From Candidatus Paceibacter sp. (lineage in GTDB: Bacteria > Patescibacteriota > Minisyncoccia > Phycocordibacterales > BOKC01): a stretch of 40,125 bases of DNA. Location: contig DYGD01000006.1 in NCBI GenBank assembly GCA_020724885.1, positions 1 to 40,125 on the forward strand. The letters are read 5' to 3'. The notes below the pieces were generated by a model, which saw nothing but the letters and a program-made list of their open reading frames with translations, was not told the origin of the DNA and made no database searches. The position numbers were made by a program, and so were the translations under genes. How positions within the stretch are numbered: position 1 is the first letter of the stretch; each line of letters starts with the position of its first letter. Positions 15,648 to 23,413 of the stretch are shown piece after piece.

Positions 15648-15926
15648 TTAGGATTCTTTCTTGACCGCATCTCTTTTCTGCTTTTTCTCGGCTTTCTTTG
15701 CGGTTTTGGATTTTACCGCCGGACCGGCTGCCGCTCTTTTGGCCCTAAACTTCTCCACCCGGCCGGCAGTATCAAGCACTTTATCTTGACCGGTAAAAAA
15801 AGGATGGCAACTATCGCAAATCTCAACATTCAGCTCCTTTTGGGTAGAGCCGACTTTTATTTCTTTGCCACAAGCGCATTTTATAATCGCTTGGGAAAAA
15901 TATTCCGGATGAATTTCTTTTTTCAT
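15648..15926 (-). CDS. rpmE: 50S ribosomal protein L31 with basic extension
   Basis: Zinc-type L31: cysteines in CACGKE and [10 protein letters not shown], preceded by [10 protein letters not shown]. The product has 92 aa; the conserved part ends near residue 60 (DTAGRVEKF) and is followed by a Lys/Ala-rich tail of about 30 residues ([14 protein letters not shown]), longer than in E. coli (70 aa). A good promoter lies 25 bp upstream. It is monocistronic by the strong hairpin downstream. Confidence 0.95.
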   Translation of the reverse strand: MKKEIHPEYFSQAIIKCACGKEIKVGSTQKELNVEICDSCHPFFTGQDKVLDTAGRVEKFRAKRAAAGPAVKSKTAKKAEKKQKRDAVKKES

Positions 15927-15951
15927 GATTGATTTTGTTTAATAAGCGAGC

Positions 15952-15979
15952 ATTATACACAATGCGAGTGAATTTGCAA
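15952..15979 (-). promoter_or_regulatory. rpmE promoter
   Basis: On the minus strand TTGCAA (15974-15979), 16 bp, TATAAT (15952-15957). The leader is about 19 nt. Confidence 0.7.
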
Positions 15980-15987
15980 AATCATCA

Positions 15988-16054
15988 CCCTGTTAAATAA
16001 ATTTGAGCTTAAGCTCGAATCTAGAAATTCCAAAGGAATTTCTATTTAACAGGG
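15988..16054. repeat. Nested inverted repeats able to form a three-way junction
   Basis: Outer stem CCCTGTTAAATA (15988-15999) with TATTTAACAGGG (16043-16054), 12 bp perfect. It encloses two independent inner palindromes: GAGCTTAAGCTC and AGAAATTCC-aaa-GGAATTTCT. It is non-coding, between the transglycosylase terminator and the rpmE promoter. Confidence 0.65.
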
Positions 16055-16094
16055 TTTAGAAAAATATAGTCGCTTCGCTCCTTATTTTTCTAAA
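16055..16094 (-). terminator. Terminator overlapping the end of the transglycosylase gene
   Basis: TTTAGAAAAATA (16055-16066) pairs with TATTTTTCTAAA (16083-16094). The stem includes the stop codon of the 16090-17445 gene, and the A/T-rich arm supplies a T-run. Confidence 0.55.
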
Positions 16095-17445
16095 AACTCA
16101 ACGGATCAATCATTTCTTCCTGAATTCTTCTGGCATGAGCCATCACTTGATCGCCGTAAAAGGCGTTTTGCGGTTTATTCCAGTTGCCCCCTGCATAATA
16201 TTTAAGAGCGGCAGTCCGTTCAGCTGTAAAACCACCGGCGCCCGCACCCAATTCACTGAGGTAAATCGCGGAAGCCATAAAAGCATCTTGCGGGTCCCAA
16301 GGGTTGGCTATTGATTTGCCAAGCGCCGCAGCCACTTTGCTTTTATAAATTTCCCAAGTGGTTGGAATAAATTGCGACGGCCCCATCGCTCCCCCCCAGC
16401 CATTACCCCAAGGACAAGACAAAGGCATTGAATCCGGATCAAGCCCCAGCTCCCCAGTTATTCTCAAAAAAGCCGCTTGGTCATTTCTTTTGGACCAGCC
16501 CTTAGCAATATCATCAGGCCCCGGCATTATATCCCGCCACTTCAAAGTGTCCTGCGGTCGATTACAAGTGCCAATATTAGCCCCCAGATTGGATTCTTGG
16601 GTCAAGATAGCAAGAACAAAAGCTGGACGAACCCCTGTTACCTTTTGAGCGGCTTCAGCATACCGCAAAGCATCTCCGAACGGAATCGCCGCCGTATCGC
16701 GCAAAGCGAACAGGGCGGCTCTGATTTGGGCCGCCTTTTTCTGTCGGTCGGCGACAATTTGGGCATAAGTTCTCTCTTGGGTCCGATTTATTTCCAAAAG
16801 ATGCTTCTGTTCGGCTTCATTCTGTTCTATCCTGCGCCTCTCGGCTTCATTAGCCGCTCGGACATCAACCTCGCGGTTACGCTGAACTCCCAACTGCTCT
16901 TTTTCAATTTCAAGCTGAATTTTGGTGTCCCTGATTTCAACAAAAGACGAAAGCATCGCTTTATTAATTGACTCCATATTGTCCCAATCAATCAGAAAAT
17001 CAGAAAGATTTTCATTACTCAAAACAACTTCAACTAAAGAAAATGACTGCGCTTCATTGGTTCGGCGGATCAACTGCGAGAGAGATTCTTTACTCCTCTC
17101 AACTTTAGCGTCCAGTTCCCCTATAGTTTGTAATCGTAAATTTATCTCGCGGCCTAACCGTTCAATTTCAATGTTCCTAGCTTTTATTTGGGCCTGGGCT
17201 TCTTTGATCTTGGCATTCAGAATAGCAATGTCTCGTTCAAAAGAAGCTGACTGGCTTTGTTTTTGCTGAAGTTCCTTTTGCCAAACAGCTATTTCTTTCT
17301 CAATTTCTGATAATTCGGCCCGGAGTTGCGCTTCCCGCCTTTCTAGGTTGTCACTTAATTGGCCAAAAGTTGCGGAAGAAAAAGACATCTGTGACAAGAT
17401 GATTGCCACTGTTACAAAAAGAGAGATTTTTTTTGCAAGAGACAT
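16090..17445 (-). CDS. Secreted coiled-coil protein with lytic transglycosylase domain
   Basis: Cell-wall remodelling enzyme. The product has 451 aa. A signal peptide is at residues 1-28 (LFVTVAIILSQMSFSSATF). Residues about 30-240 form a long EnvC-like coiled coil (LERREAQLRAELSEIEKEIAVWQKELQQKQ and similar heptads). Residues about 255-451 form an SLT/MltB-like transglycosylase domain with the catalytic-acid motif FVLAILTQESNLGANIG (the Glu of the ES pair) and GGAMGPSQFIPTTW, followed by the ALKYYAGGNW motif. The coupling of an EnvC-type coiled coil with a transglycosylase suggests a divisome-linked peptidoglycan hydrolase; that link is inferred. It sits just upstream (in reading direction) of rpmE, with rplY on its other side. 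Confidence 0.88.
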   Translation of the reverse strand: MSLAKKISLFVTVAIILSQMSFSSATFGQLSDNLERREAQLRAELSEIEKEIAVWQKELQQKQSQSASFERDIAILNAKIKEAQAQIKARNIEIERLGREINLRLQTIGELDAKVERSKESLSQLIRRTNEAQSFSLVEVVLSNENLSDFLIDWDNMESINKAMLSSFVEIRDTKIQLEIEKEQLGVQRNREVDVRAANEAERRRIEQNEAEQKHLLEINRTQERTYAQIVADRQKKAAQIRAALFALRDTAAIPFGDALRYAEAAQKVTGVRPAFVLAILTQESNLGANIGTCNRPQDTLKWRDIMPGPDDIAKGWSKRNDQAAFLRITGELGLDPDSMPLSCPWGNGWGGAMGPSQFIPTTWEIYKSKVAAALGKSIANPWDPQDAFMASAIYLSELGAGAGGFTAERTAALKYYAGGNWNKPQNAFYGDQVMAHARRIQEEMIDPLSF

Positions 17446-17468
17446 TGGAGATATCTAGATATTAGAAG

Positions 17469-18125
17469 CTAGGTGCCAGGTTTCTGCGCTTCGACTTGTT
17501 CTCCTCCTTCCTCATCTTTCTTTCCTTTCTTTTCAACTTCAATTGAAGATAGATCCGGCGCTACGCTTTCTTCTTCCACTTCTTCTTTGGCTTCTTCAAC
17601 CAAAGCTACCACTTCTTCCATGCCTTCTACAAGCTCAACTCCGGAGGGTAAATTTATATCTTTGGCTAAAATTTGGCTGTCAAAATCTTTCAAGATTGAA
17701 ATATCAACCGAGAGTTCGTGCGGTAAGTCCTTCGGCATAGCTTTAATTTTCAACTCATGCAAAACCTTTAACAAGATTCCGCCTAATTCTTTAACCGCCG
17801 GAGAAACGCCTTCAAACTTAATCGGGACATCAACTTCCAACTTGTGATCTTTTTCAAAAACATAAAAGTCAGCGTGAATTGGCAAATCAGTAATCGGATC
17901 AAACTGAACATCCTTGATCAAGGCCTGTTTTTCACCCGCTTCGGTCTTTAATGTTACGACGGATGACTCGCCGGCCTCTTTCAAGACCTTGCCGAAAGCT
18001 GTCGCATCAACCACAATTGCGGTAGCCGGTTCTTTCTTGCCGTAAAAAACAGCCGGAATCCGCCCTTCATTGCGAAGTTTTTTATTATCGTTCTTTTCCC
18101 GATTTTTTGTTTCTAAAGTAAGCAT
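17469..18125 (-). CDS. rplY: 50S ribosomal protein L25/general stress protein Ctc
   Basis: 5S rRNA-binding ribosomal protein of the TL5/Ctc type, 218 aa from ATG 18125. The N-terminal L25 domain is at about 1-90 (LETKNREK, NEGRIPAVFYGKKEPATAIVVDA, QALIKDVQFDPITDLPIHADFYVF), then the C-terminal TL5 domain (DVPIKFEGVSPAVKELGGILLKVLHELKIKAMPKDLPHEL). It ends in an acidic, disordered tail (EEAKEEVEEES). An upstream in-frame extension to 18314 is rejected because it would cross the neighbouring gene's terminator and the promoter. A leaderless promoter precedes the ATG by 7 bp. Confidence 0.95.
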   Translation of the reverse strand: MLTLETKNREKNDNKKLRNEGRIPAVFYGKKEPATAIVVDATAFGKVLKEAGESSVVTLKTEAGEKQALIKDVQFDPITDLPIHADFYVFEKDHKLEVDVPIKFEGVSPAVKELGGILLKVLHELKIKAMPKDLPHELSVDISILKDFDSQILAKDINLPSGVELVEGMEEVVALVEEAKEEVEEESVAPDLSSIEVEKKGKKDEEGGEQVEAQKPGT

Positions 18126-18132
18126 AGTTGGT

Positions 18133-18161
18133 ATTATCGCATAATTAAATCCGAAAATCAA
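18133..18161 (-). promoter_or_regulatory. rplY promoter, leaderless
   Basis: On the minus strand TTGATT (18156-18161), 17 bp, extended -10 TGc-GATAAT (18133-18138), 7 bp before the ATG. Confidence 0.7.
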
Positions 18162-18193
18162 TAAAAAATCCCCGGCACTCGACGTACCGGGGA
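18162..18193 (-). terminator. Terminator of the GHKL ATPase gene
   Basis: TCCCCGG (18169-18175) pairs with CCGGGGA (18187-18193). The minus-strand tail is TTTTTTATTG, which runs straight into the rplY -35 box. Confidence 0.8.
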
Positions 18194-18222
18194 GTTGTAG
18201 AACTTCGAGTAGTTTACTCGGC

Positions 18223-19923
18223 CTACTTTTCTGCGGATTTCCTCCTGCCTGCAGGGGTCCGCACTTTGTCGCTGGTGAGAATCCACGAGACAAGCGAGTG
18301 GTTGAACTCATCAAGAACTTGTCGTTGGGCGTATCGGAGATTCTCAGGCATCATCTGAAGAGTCAGTGCTTGCATAGCCACACACTCCTGCAACTTCATG
18401 AGGGTGGTGTCTTTGACATCGCAAGCCCTCCAGAGCGGATGCCGGATATTGAAGGTCAGAATCCCTTCGGTTGCGTCCAGCTTCCACAGATCGGGGGAAC
18501 CTTCCATTGGTTCGTGAGCAAATTGCAAGCCGAAGCTTGAACCCCTCACAACCTTTCGTGTTCGTCCTTTCGGACCTGCCACAGTCATTGGGGAGTGCTT
18601 CTCCCTTTCCAGGGCCGGATCACTACGGACGCGCGGCTCTGCTTCAGGATCTGTGGAGTGAGCTCCGGGCTTGCCCTCAACGGAGAGTGATGGCCGGTCT
18701 TGTTCACCAACCACCTTCTTTTGGAAGTGCCCTTCACCGATCGTGCCCTTGCCGAACGACCTGATGACCTCTAGAAGAGATGCGTGAGCCGGGTCCCTAA
18801 GAAGGTGCTCCACAACCTTCATAGAACGCAGGCCAAGTTCCTGAAGCCTCTGTTCCTGACGAGATTGCTTCAGTTCATCGAGGTGATGTGACCCGACTGT
18901 GCTGAACCACTCTTCGATGGAACAACACAAACCGATGAAAGCGTCATCCTTTTCAAACGCTTGCCGATTCGGGTGGAGCTTTGCTCGCTCTGAGATGATC
19001 TCTCCTTCGAAGATCCCGGAGGAAAGTGCCGCGATCGCTTCTCCATCGATGAGATTCTCTGCGGCACGGGCGAAGAAGTGGAAGGGGAACCGGAAGTCAT
19101 TCCCGGAAACCCCCAGAAGCACTTTGCCGCCAGGACCTCTGCCTTTCTTCTTGCGTGCGACGAACAGGCGGAATGTAGTAACCCCCGAATCAGGGTTTTT
19201 GAACGTCTGGACGGGAAGAGCTTGGCCTGAGAAATCCTGTGCTGTGACATTGTCACGGGTTTCGGTTCTTCCGTCTTTGTGGGTAATCGCCACCGAGATG
19301 ACAGTTTTGTTGCTCCTCATGGTCATCGCGTAGCGATCTTGAATCCCACCGACTAGCGAGTCCATGTCAACCCTGCTCTGGAACGTGTCATCGGTGAACC
19401 CGATGAGGCACATCTCGGATCGCCACTCCACTCGGGTCTTACCGCTACCGACTGGCACTCTCTTGTTGAGAGTCAGATCCGGCCGATCGCGAAGAGGAAC
19501 CGTGAGGTTCTCCTTTTGCTCGGCGATCTTCTTACTGTCAAACGTCCATTCCCGAAACTCGTTGTTGTAGAGCGCGGCACAGGAAATGAACGTGAACGTA
19601 TCGCACTTGCCGAGAGGTGAGATGAGACCGATGCCGAATTGGCCCAGACTCCCTTCTCCCTTCCGGCCCGGTTCTGCCACTGAAGCAAGCGCTGCGTTGA
19701 ACTTTTCAAGGGAGACGCCGCTACCATTGTCTCGCACCGAAAGGTGCCGAGTTTTGTAGTTGATCTTTATCCAGATTCTTTTGGCCTGGACATCTTTGTC
19801 GAGAGCGTTCTGGACAAGCTCAAGGATGACCTCAAGCAGAGTCGGGTACATCCCCGCCAGATGAAGAAGAGCACGGCCCTGATTGAATCTGATGGCTGTG
19901 TTCCTTGTCGCCGTATGTGTCAT
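18223..19923 (-). CDS. GHKL (Hsp90/MutL/MORC-like) ATPase, accessory
   Basis: The product has 566 aa from ATG 19923, which has AAAGGAGG 5 nt upstream; the longer frame to 20226 overlaps the preceding gene and is rejected. The Bergerat ATP-binding fold lies in the first 130 residues: N box ELVQNALDKDVQA near 32, G1 DNGSGVSL near 58, G2 GSLGQFGIGLISPLG near 83. A middle region has KKKGRGPGGKVLLGVSGNDF, and the C-terminal half is helical and charged without recognised motifs (VEHLLRDPAHASLLEVIRSFGKG). The layout resembles Hsp90/MutL/MORC-type proteins rather than histidine kinases, since no DHp domain or phospho-His is seen. It lies 25 bp after an HTH protein gene. GC is raised and the gene has its own terminator, so it is probably an acquired two-gene module, possibly defensive. 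Confidence 0.75.
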   Translation of the reverse strand: MTHTATRNTAIRFNQGRALLHLAGMYPTLLEVILELVQNALDKDVQAKRIWIKINYKTRHLSVRDNGSGVSLEKFNAALASVAEPGRKGEGSLGQFGIGLISPLGKCDTFTFISCAALYNNEFREWTFDSKKIAEQKENLTVPLRDRPDLTLNKRVPVGSGKTRVEWRSEMCLIGFTDDTFQSRVDMDSLVGGIQDRYAMTMRSNKTVISVAITHKDGRTETRDNVTAQDFSGQALPVQTFKNPDSGVTTFRLFVARKKKGRGPGGKVLLGVSGNDFRFPFHFFARAAENLIDGEAIAALSSGIFEGEIISERAKLHPNRQAFEKDDAFIGLCCSIEEWFSTVGSHHLDELKQSRQEQRLQELGLRSMKVVEHLLRDPAHASLLEVIRSFGKGTIGEGHFQKKVVGEQDRPSLSVEGKPGAHSTDPEAEPRVRSDPALEREKHSPMTVAGPKGRTRKVVRGSSFGLQFAHEPMEGSPDLWKLDATEGILTFNIRHPLWRACDVKDTTLMKLQECVAMQALTLQMMPENLRYAQRQVLDEFNHSLVSWILTSDKVRTPAGRRKSAEK

Positions 19924-19948
19924 GACTACCTCCTTTCTGCCCCTTTGA

Positions 19949-20725
19949 CTAGCGGGACATTTCCCTGCGCGCCCGCTCACTGCAGAGACGGCTGAGCAGA
20001 TTTGACAATTCGAACAACGCATTGGAACGACCGACCTGAGTTTGTCTCCTGAGGTTTTCCCTTTCGTCCGGACTGTACGTGTCCGAGAGAATCTGTTCAG
20101 CCAGAGATCTTGCCGCCAGAATGAGGTGGGCGAGTGCATAAATCTGTTGGCCATGCAGAGAACCGTCATGTCCGTCTCTGTGTTCTCCGCCAGTCGGCGC
20201 AAACTTCTCGCCCTCCGTGTGAACACGGACAGGGATGTAGTTAAGTTCTTGTAGAGTCATCCGCCAAGAATCTTGCTTCTCTTTCATCTTTGTCTCTTGA
20301 AGAGAGATGAAGGTCTTGATCAGATCTGCTTTCTGATCGGGGGGCTGGATTCTGCCTGTAGACCATCTCAGGATGGTGTTTCTGGTCACTCCGGTGTATT
20401 GGCCGACATGGTCAAGAGAAACAACGTCAAGCGCCAACAGAATCGCGAGGTCGCGCTGTGCTTGCGACAGGTTTTCGCGCTCCACAATGGTGTACCCAAT
20501 CTGCTCCAAGAAATATTGGAGTTTGAGAAGGTTGACACCAGAGGGCATCACGTGTTTCCCGAACCAGTCGTAGCCGGCAGAAAGGCCGATCTTAAGCAAT
20601 TTGCAAATCTTGTTACGCGGCTTGTAGACCGCTCTCGGTGTATCTCTGCCGACATGGTTGAGACCCGCGGCACTTGAGAAGTGCCTGAGACACGCATCGG
20701 TCGTGCCAGTAATTGGCTCTATCAT
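19949..20725 (-). CDS. HTH DNA-binding protein paired with the GHKL ATPase
   Basis: The product has 258 aa from ATG 20725 (AAAGGA 6 nt upstream). A helix-turn-helix of Xre-like appearance is centred near residues 92-118 (LDVVSLDHVGQYTGVTRNTILRWSTGRIQPP). N-terminal to it lies a region with LSAGYDWFGKHVMPSGVNLLKLQYFLEQIGYTIVE that also resembles an HTH/plasmid-control type domain; the C-terminal part is helical (LAHLILAARSLAEQIL). No enzyme motifs are seen. The reading order and 25-bp spacing make it the first gene of a two-gene operon with the ATPase, where it could act as regulator or DNA-targeting partner. Confidence 0.65.
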   Translation of the reverse strand: MIEPITGTTDACLRHFSSAAGLNHVGRDTPRAVYKPRNKICKLLKIGLSAGYDWFGKHVMPSGVNLLKLQYFLEQIGYTIVERENLSQAQRDLAILLALDVVSLDHVGQYTGVTRNTILRWSTGRIQPPDQKADLIKTFISLQETKMKEKQDSWRMTLQELNYIPVRVHTEGEKFAPTGGEHRDGHDGSLHGQQIYALAHLILAARSLAEQILSDTYSPDERENLRRQTQVGRSNALFELSNLLSRLCSERARREMSR

Positions 20726-20769
20726 GACGTTTCCTTTCTTTTTTTGACTCGTGGTTCTGAGTACGATGA

Positions 20770-20790
20770 GGCGCACAAACGTTGTGCGCC
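20770..20790 (-). promoter_or_regulatory. Leader hairpin of the HTH-GHKL operon
   Basis: GGCGCACAA-acg-TTGTGCGCC, 9-bp perfect stem without a T-run, 45 bp before the ATG at 20725. The lack of a T-run argues against a terminator for the upstream dehydrogenase gene. Confidence 0.5.
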
Positions 20791-20816
20791 CAACTTGAAC
20801 ATACCGCCGTGCGTGT

Positions 20817-21779
20817 TTAAACCGCGTTGGGAGGAGTTTGCCCTTCAAAAAAAGCAATAATATTTTCCGCCGCCATAGTTGACATTGCCGAACGGGTTTC
20901 CAAAGTCGCTGAGGCGATGTGTGGAGTTAAAATGACATTTTGTAATTTTTCGAGTCCCGGATAAACTTTCGGTTCGTTTTCAAAAACGTCTAGCGCCGCG
21001 CCGGCAATTATCCCATCGCGCAACGCCTCAAACAGCGCTTTCTCATCCACCACCGGCCCGCGAGAGGTGTTGATCAAATAAGCTGTTGGTCTCATTTTCG
21101 CAAGCCGAGAAGTGTTTATCATGTGACGAGTCGAGTCTAAAAGTGGCACATGAATTGAGACAAAATCCGAAGCCGACAACAAACCTTCCACTGACGGATA
21201 AAAAGTTGCTTGAAATTCTTTCTCAATAGCTTCATTGGGTTTGATGTCGTAATAAGCGATTTCCATTCCAAAGCCGTTTTTGCCCTGAAAAGCCACTCGC
21301 GCGCCGATTCTACCAGCCCCTAAAATCCCCAAGGTCTTCCCTTTTATATCCGTGCCGAGCAAAAGTTCCGGTGCCCAGCCCTCATACTTGCCGTCTCGGA
21401 CAAATTTGTCGGCCTCTGCCACGCGGTGAGCAATCGCCATTATCAAAGCAAAAGTGTGTTCGGCAACGGTGTCAGTCAGAACATCGGGCGTGTTGGTCAC
21501 TACAATCCCTCGCCTCTTGGCTTCTTCAATGTCAATGTTGTTGAAACCGACGGCGTAATTGGCAAAAATTTTGGCATTTGGCGATGCCTCAAAAATTTCC
21601 GCATCAATTTTATCTGTCAAAAGGCAAAGCACCGCATCATAGGGTTTTTGTTTCAAAGCAGAGACCAGCTCTTCCTTGGATAACACCCTGTCATGCGGGC
21701 TGACATCAATTTCATAGCCATTTTCTTTGAGTAGATTTATGCCGGTCTCGGGAACTTTGCGAGTAATAAAGATTTTCAT
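20817..21779 (-). CDS. D-isomer-specific 2-hydroxyacid dehydrogenase (glyoxylate/hydroxypyruvate reductase-like)
   Basis: An NAD(P)H-dependent oxidoreductase of 320 aa, full length. The Rossmann nucleotide-binding motif is GKTLGILGAGRIGARVA near residue 150. Catalytic residues are Arg in INTSRGPVVDEKAL (near 240), Glu in DVFENEPKV (near 268) and His in LTPHIASATLETR (near 286). The N-terminal half has NYAVGFNNIDIEEAKRRGI, typical of the GyaR/GhrB branch. The exact substrate (glyoxylate, hydroxypyruvate or another 2-oxoacid) cannot be told. It is divergent from the PfkB kinase gene, with 144 bp between them. Confidence 0.93.
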   Translation of the reverse strand: MKIFITRKVPETGINLLKENGYEIDVSPHDRVLSKEELVSALKQKPYDAVLCLLTDKIDAEIFEASPNAKIFANYAVGFNNIDIEEAKRRGIVVTNTPDVLTDTVAEHTFALIMAIAHRVAEADKFVRDGKYEGWAPELLLGTDIKGKTLGILGAGRIGARVAFQGKNGFGMEIAYYDIKPNEAIEKEFQATFYPSVEGLLSASDFVSIHVPLLDSTRHMINTSRLAKMRPTAYLINTSRGPVVDEKALFEALRDGIIAGAALDVFENEPKVYPGLEKLQNVILTPHIASATLETRSAMSTMAAENIIAFFEGQTPPNAV

Positions 21780-21885
21780 AAAAAAGATAAAAAATTTTCA
21801 AATGTATTGATTGGAAATTGGAGTTTGGAATTTGATTGATAATTGAAAATTGATAATTGATAATTCAAGCTGTAGAAAAGCGCTA

Positions 21886-21915
21886 TTACCATTTTAACAT
21901 CATATTTGCTACAAT
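21886..21915 (+). promoter_or_regulatory. pfkB-family gene promoter, leaderless
   Basis: TTACCA (21886-21891), 18 bp, extended -10 TGc-TACAAT (21910-21915), 8 bp before ATG 21924. The rest of the divergent spacer (21780-21885) is AT-rich with short GATAATTGAAAATT repeats. Confidence 0.6.
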
Positions 21916-21923
21916 AACAACCA

Positions 21924-22919
21924 ATGAAACAACTTGATTTCCTCGCTATTGGCGACATCGTCACCGACGCTTTTATAGAGCTTGAAGAGGCCTGGATAGA
22001 AACCGACAATCCGGAAAAAAATAAAGAGCTTTGCATGCGTTTCGGCGAAAAATTGCCGTTTCGCGACGTCGTGGTAGTGCCGGCGGTCGGCAACAGCCCG
22101 AACGCCGCCGTTGCCGCTCATCGCCTAGGCCTCAACTCTGGCCTAGTTACCAATACGGGCGACGACTCATACGGAGAGGAACAGATAGCGCAACTTAAAA
22201 AAGAGGGAGTAAAAACCGATTATGTCCAAATCCACAAAGGGATGAAATCCAACTATCACTTCGTCTTGCGCTACAAAGAAGAGCGAACGATTCTCGTCAA
22301 ACACCAAGAATATGACTACAAACTGCCAAAGATAGAGCCGCCGCCAAAATGGATTTATTTAAGCTCCTTGGCTTCCAATTCTCTGCCACACCATCACGAG
22401 ATTGCCGACTGGCTTCGCAAAAATCCGGAAATAAAACTGGCTTTCCAGCCGGGGACTTTCCAAATCAAACTCGGCGCCGAGAAACTGAAGGACTTATATC
22501 AATTGAGCGAATTGTTTTTCTGCAACAAAGAAGAAACGCAAGCGATCACCGGGCGGAAAGGGGCCAAACTGTCAGAGCTTCTCAAAGCAATGAAGGAATT
22601 GGGGCCAAAAATTGTCGTGCTCACCGACGGACCAGCCGGCGCCTACACTTACGACGGAAAAGAAATCTGGCATATGCCGATGTATCCCGACCCAAAGCCA
22701 CCGGTAGACAGAACCGGCGCCGGCGACTCTTTTTCTTCAACTTTCACTTGCGCTCTGGCTTTAGGCAAATCAATTCCCGAAGCGCTTGCTTGGGGACCGA
22801 TAAATTCAATGTCAGTCGTGCAATACATCGGCGCCCAGGAAGGTCTTTTAATTAGGGAAAAGTTGGAAGAATATCTTAAAAACGCTCCGGAAAATTATAG
22901 ACCGGAAAGATTGGAATGA
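21924..22919 (+). CDS. PfkB-family carbohydrate kinase
   Basis: A sugar or nucleoside kinase of 331 aa. The N-terminal part has AVGNSPNAAVAAHRLGLNSGLVTNTGDDSYGEEQIAQLK (residues about 55-95, the usual lid/substrate region). The C-terminal signature is VDRTGAGDSFSSTFTCAL near residue 262, where the Asp is the catalytic base and GAGD forms the anion hole. The substrate is unknown: adenosine, ribokinase-like and fructose-type are all possible. The neighbourhood of a hydroxyacid dehydrogenase and pentose-phosphate genes suggests sugar metabolism. Confidence 0.92.
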   Translation: MKQLDFLAIGDIVTDAFIELEEAWIETDNPEKNKELCMRFGEKLPFRDVVVVPAVGNSPNAAVAAHRLGLNSGLVTNTGDDSYGEEQIAQLKKEGVKTDYVQIHKGMKSNYHFVLRYKEERTILVKHQEYDYKLPKIEPPPKWIYLSSLASNSLPHHHEIADWLRKNPEIKLAFQPGTFQIKLGAEKLKDLYQLSELFFCNKEETQAITGRKGAKLSELLKAMKELGPKIVVLTDGPAGAYTYDGKEIWHMPMYPDPKPPVDRTGAGDSFSSTFTCALALGKSIPEALAWGPINSMSVVQYIGAQEGLLIREKLEEYLKNAPENYRPERLE

Positions 22920-22940
22920 AAAAGGGCGCCGGTAGCGCCC
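22919..22940 (-). terminator. Terminator of the 23004-23246 gene
   Basis: GGGCGC/GCGCCC stem (22924-22940) with TTTTT on the minus-strand side. It lies at the stop codon of the convergent kinase gene. Confidence 0.75.
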
Positions 22941-23003
22941 TCACGAACGATGCGAAGTAGTGATGTTTTAAGTCGCCTTGAGACCGGCGGTTCAACACTA
23001 ATG

Positions 23004-23246
23004 CTAGTCGGCCGGCTCACCCTCTCTTTCTCCTTCAGCCAGCACACGAGCGCCGGCGCGAAGTTGCATCCAGCACTCGACCGCACGCTCGAACGCATGG
23101 ACTTCGTCCCGGGTTGTGCATCGTTCGAGCCATCGGTCCACAAAGCGGTCGTAGTCGTCGCGCGGAATGCGCTCGTGCCGGCACAATTCAACGAACTCAT
23201 CGTGCGCCTCTTCAAGCCACTCCGGAACAGGGTTTCTGGCGGACAT
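23004..23246 (-). CDS. Small accessory hypothetical protein
   Basis: The product has 80 aa from ATG 23246, chosen because AAGGAGG lies 4 nt upstream; an extension to 23282 lacks a site. The protein is charged and helical (VPEWLEEAHDEFVELC, DDYDRFVDRWLERC, DEVHAFERAVECWMQL), with no membrane part and no recognised family. The regular spacing of Trp/Arg/Glu suggests a small helical bundle. It has its own promoter, leader and terminator and high GC, like the other accessory genes here. Confidence 0.7.
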   Translation of the reverse strand: MSARNPVPEWLEEAHDEFVELCRHERIPRDDYDRFVDRWLERCTTRDEVHAFERAVECWMQLRAGARVLAEGEREGEPAD

Positions 23247-23290
23247 ATGCCCTCCTTCGCTTTTGTGCGTGATTTTGTACACCTAAATTC

Positions 23291-23318
23291 AGTATATCCG
23301 GAAATCCTGGAATTACAA
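23291..23318 (-). promoter_or_regulatory. Promoter of the 80-aa accessory gene
   Basis: On the minus strand TTGTAA (23313-23318), 16 bp, TATACT (23291-23296). The leader is about 40 nt and carries the AAGGAGG site. Confidence 0.65.
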
Positions 23319-23413
23319 ATGAGAACCCCTCTGCTCTCGACACTCGCTATCACATGAAAAAACCCGCAACGGAGCGCGCAATAAGTTGACTGGTCTTGCC
23401 ACCTAACCTTTTG

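Noticed and set aside
18223-20226. 667-codon frame for the GHKL ATPase
   Set aside because: The first 101 codons overlap the HTH gene and lack a ribosome binding site; ATG 19923 has a strong AAAGGAGG.
23367-23413. Terminator after the transketolase C-terminal gene
   Set aside because: A T6 run follows GCGGG near 23355, but the GC-rich part forms only a weak 3-bp stem, so it is not listed as a feature.
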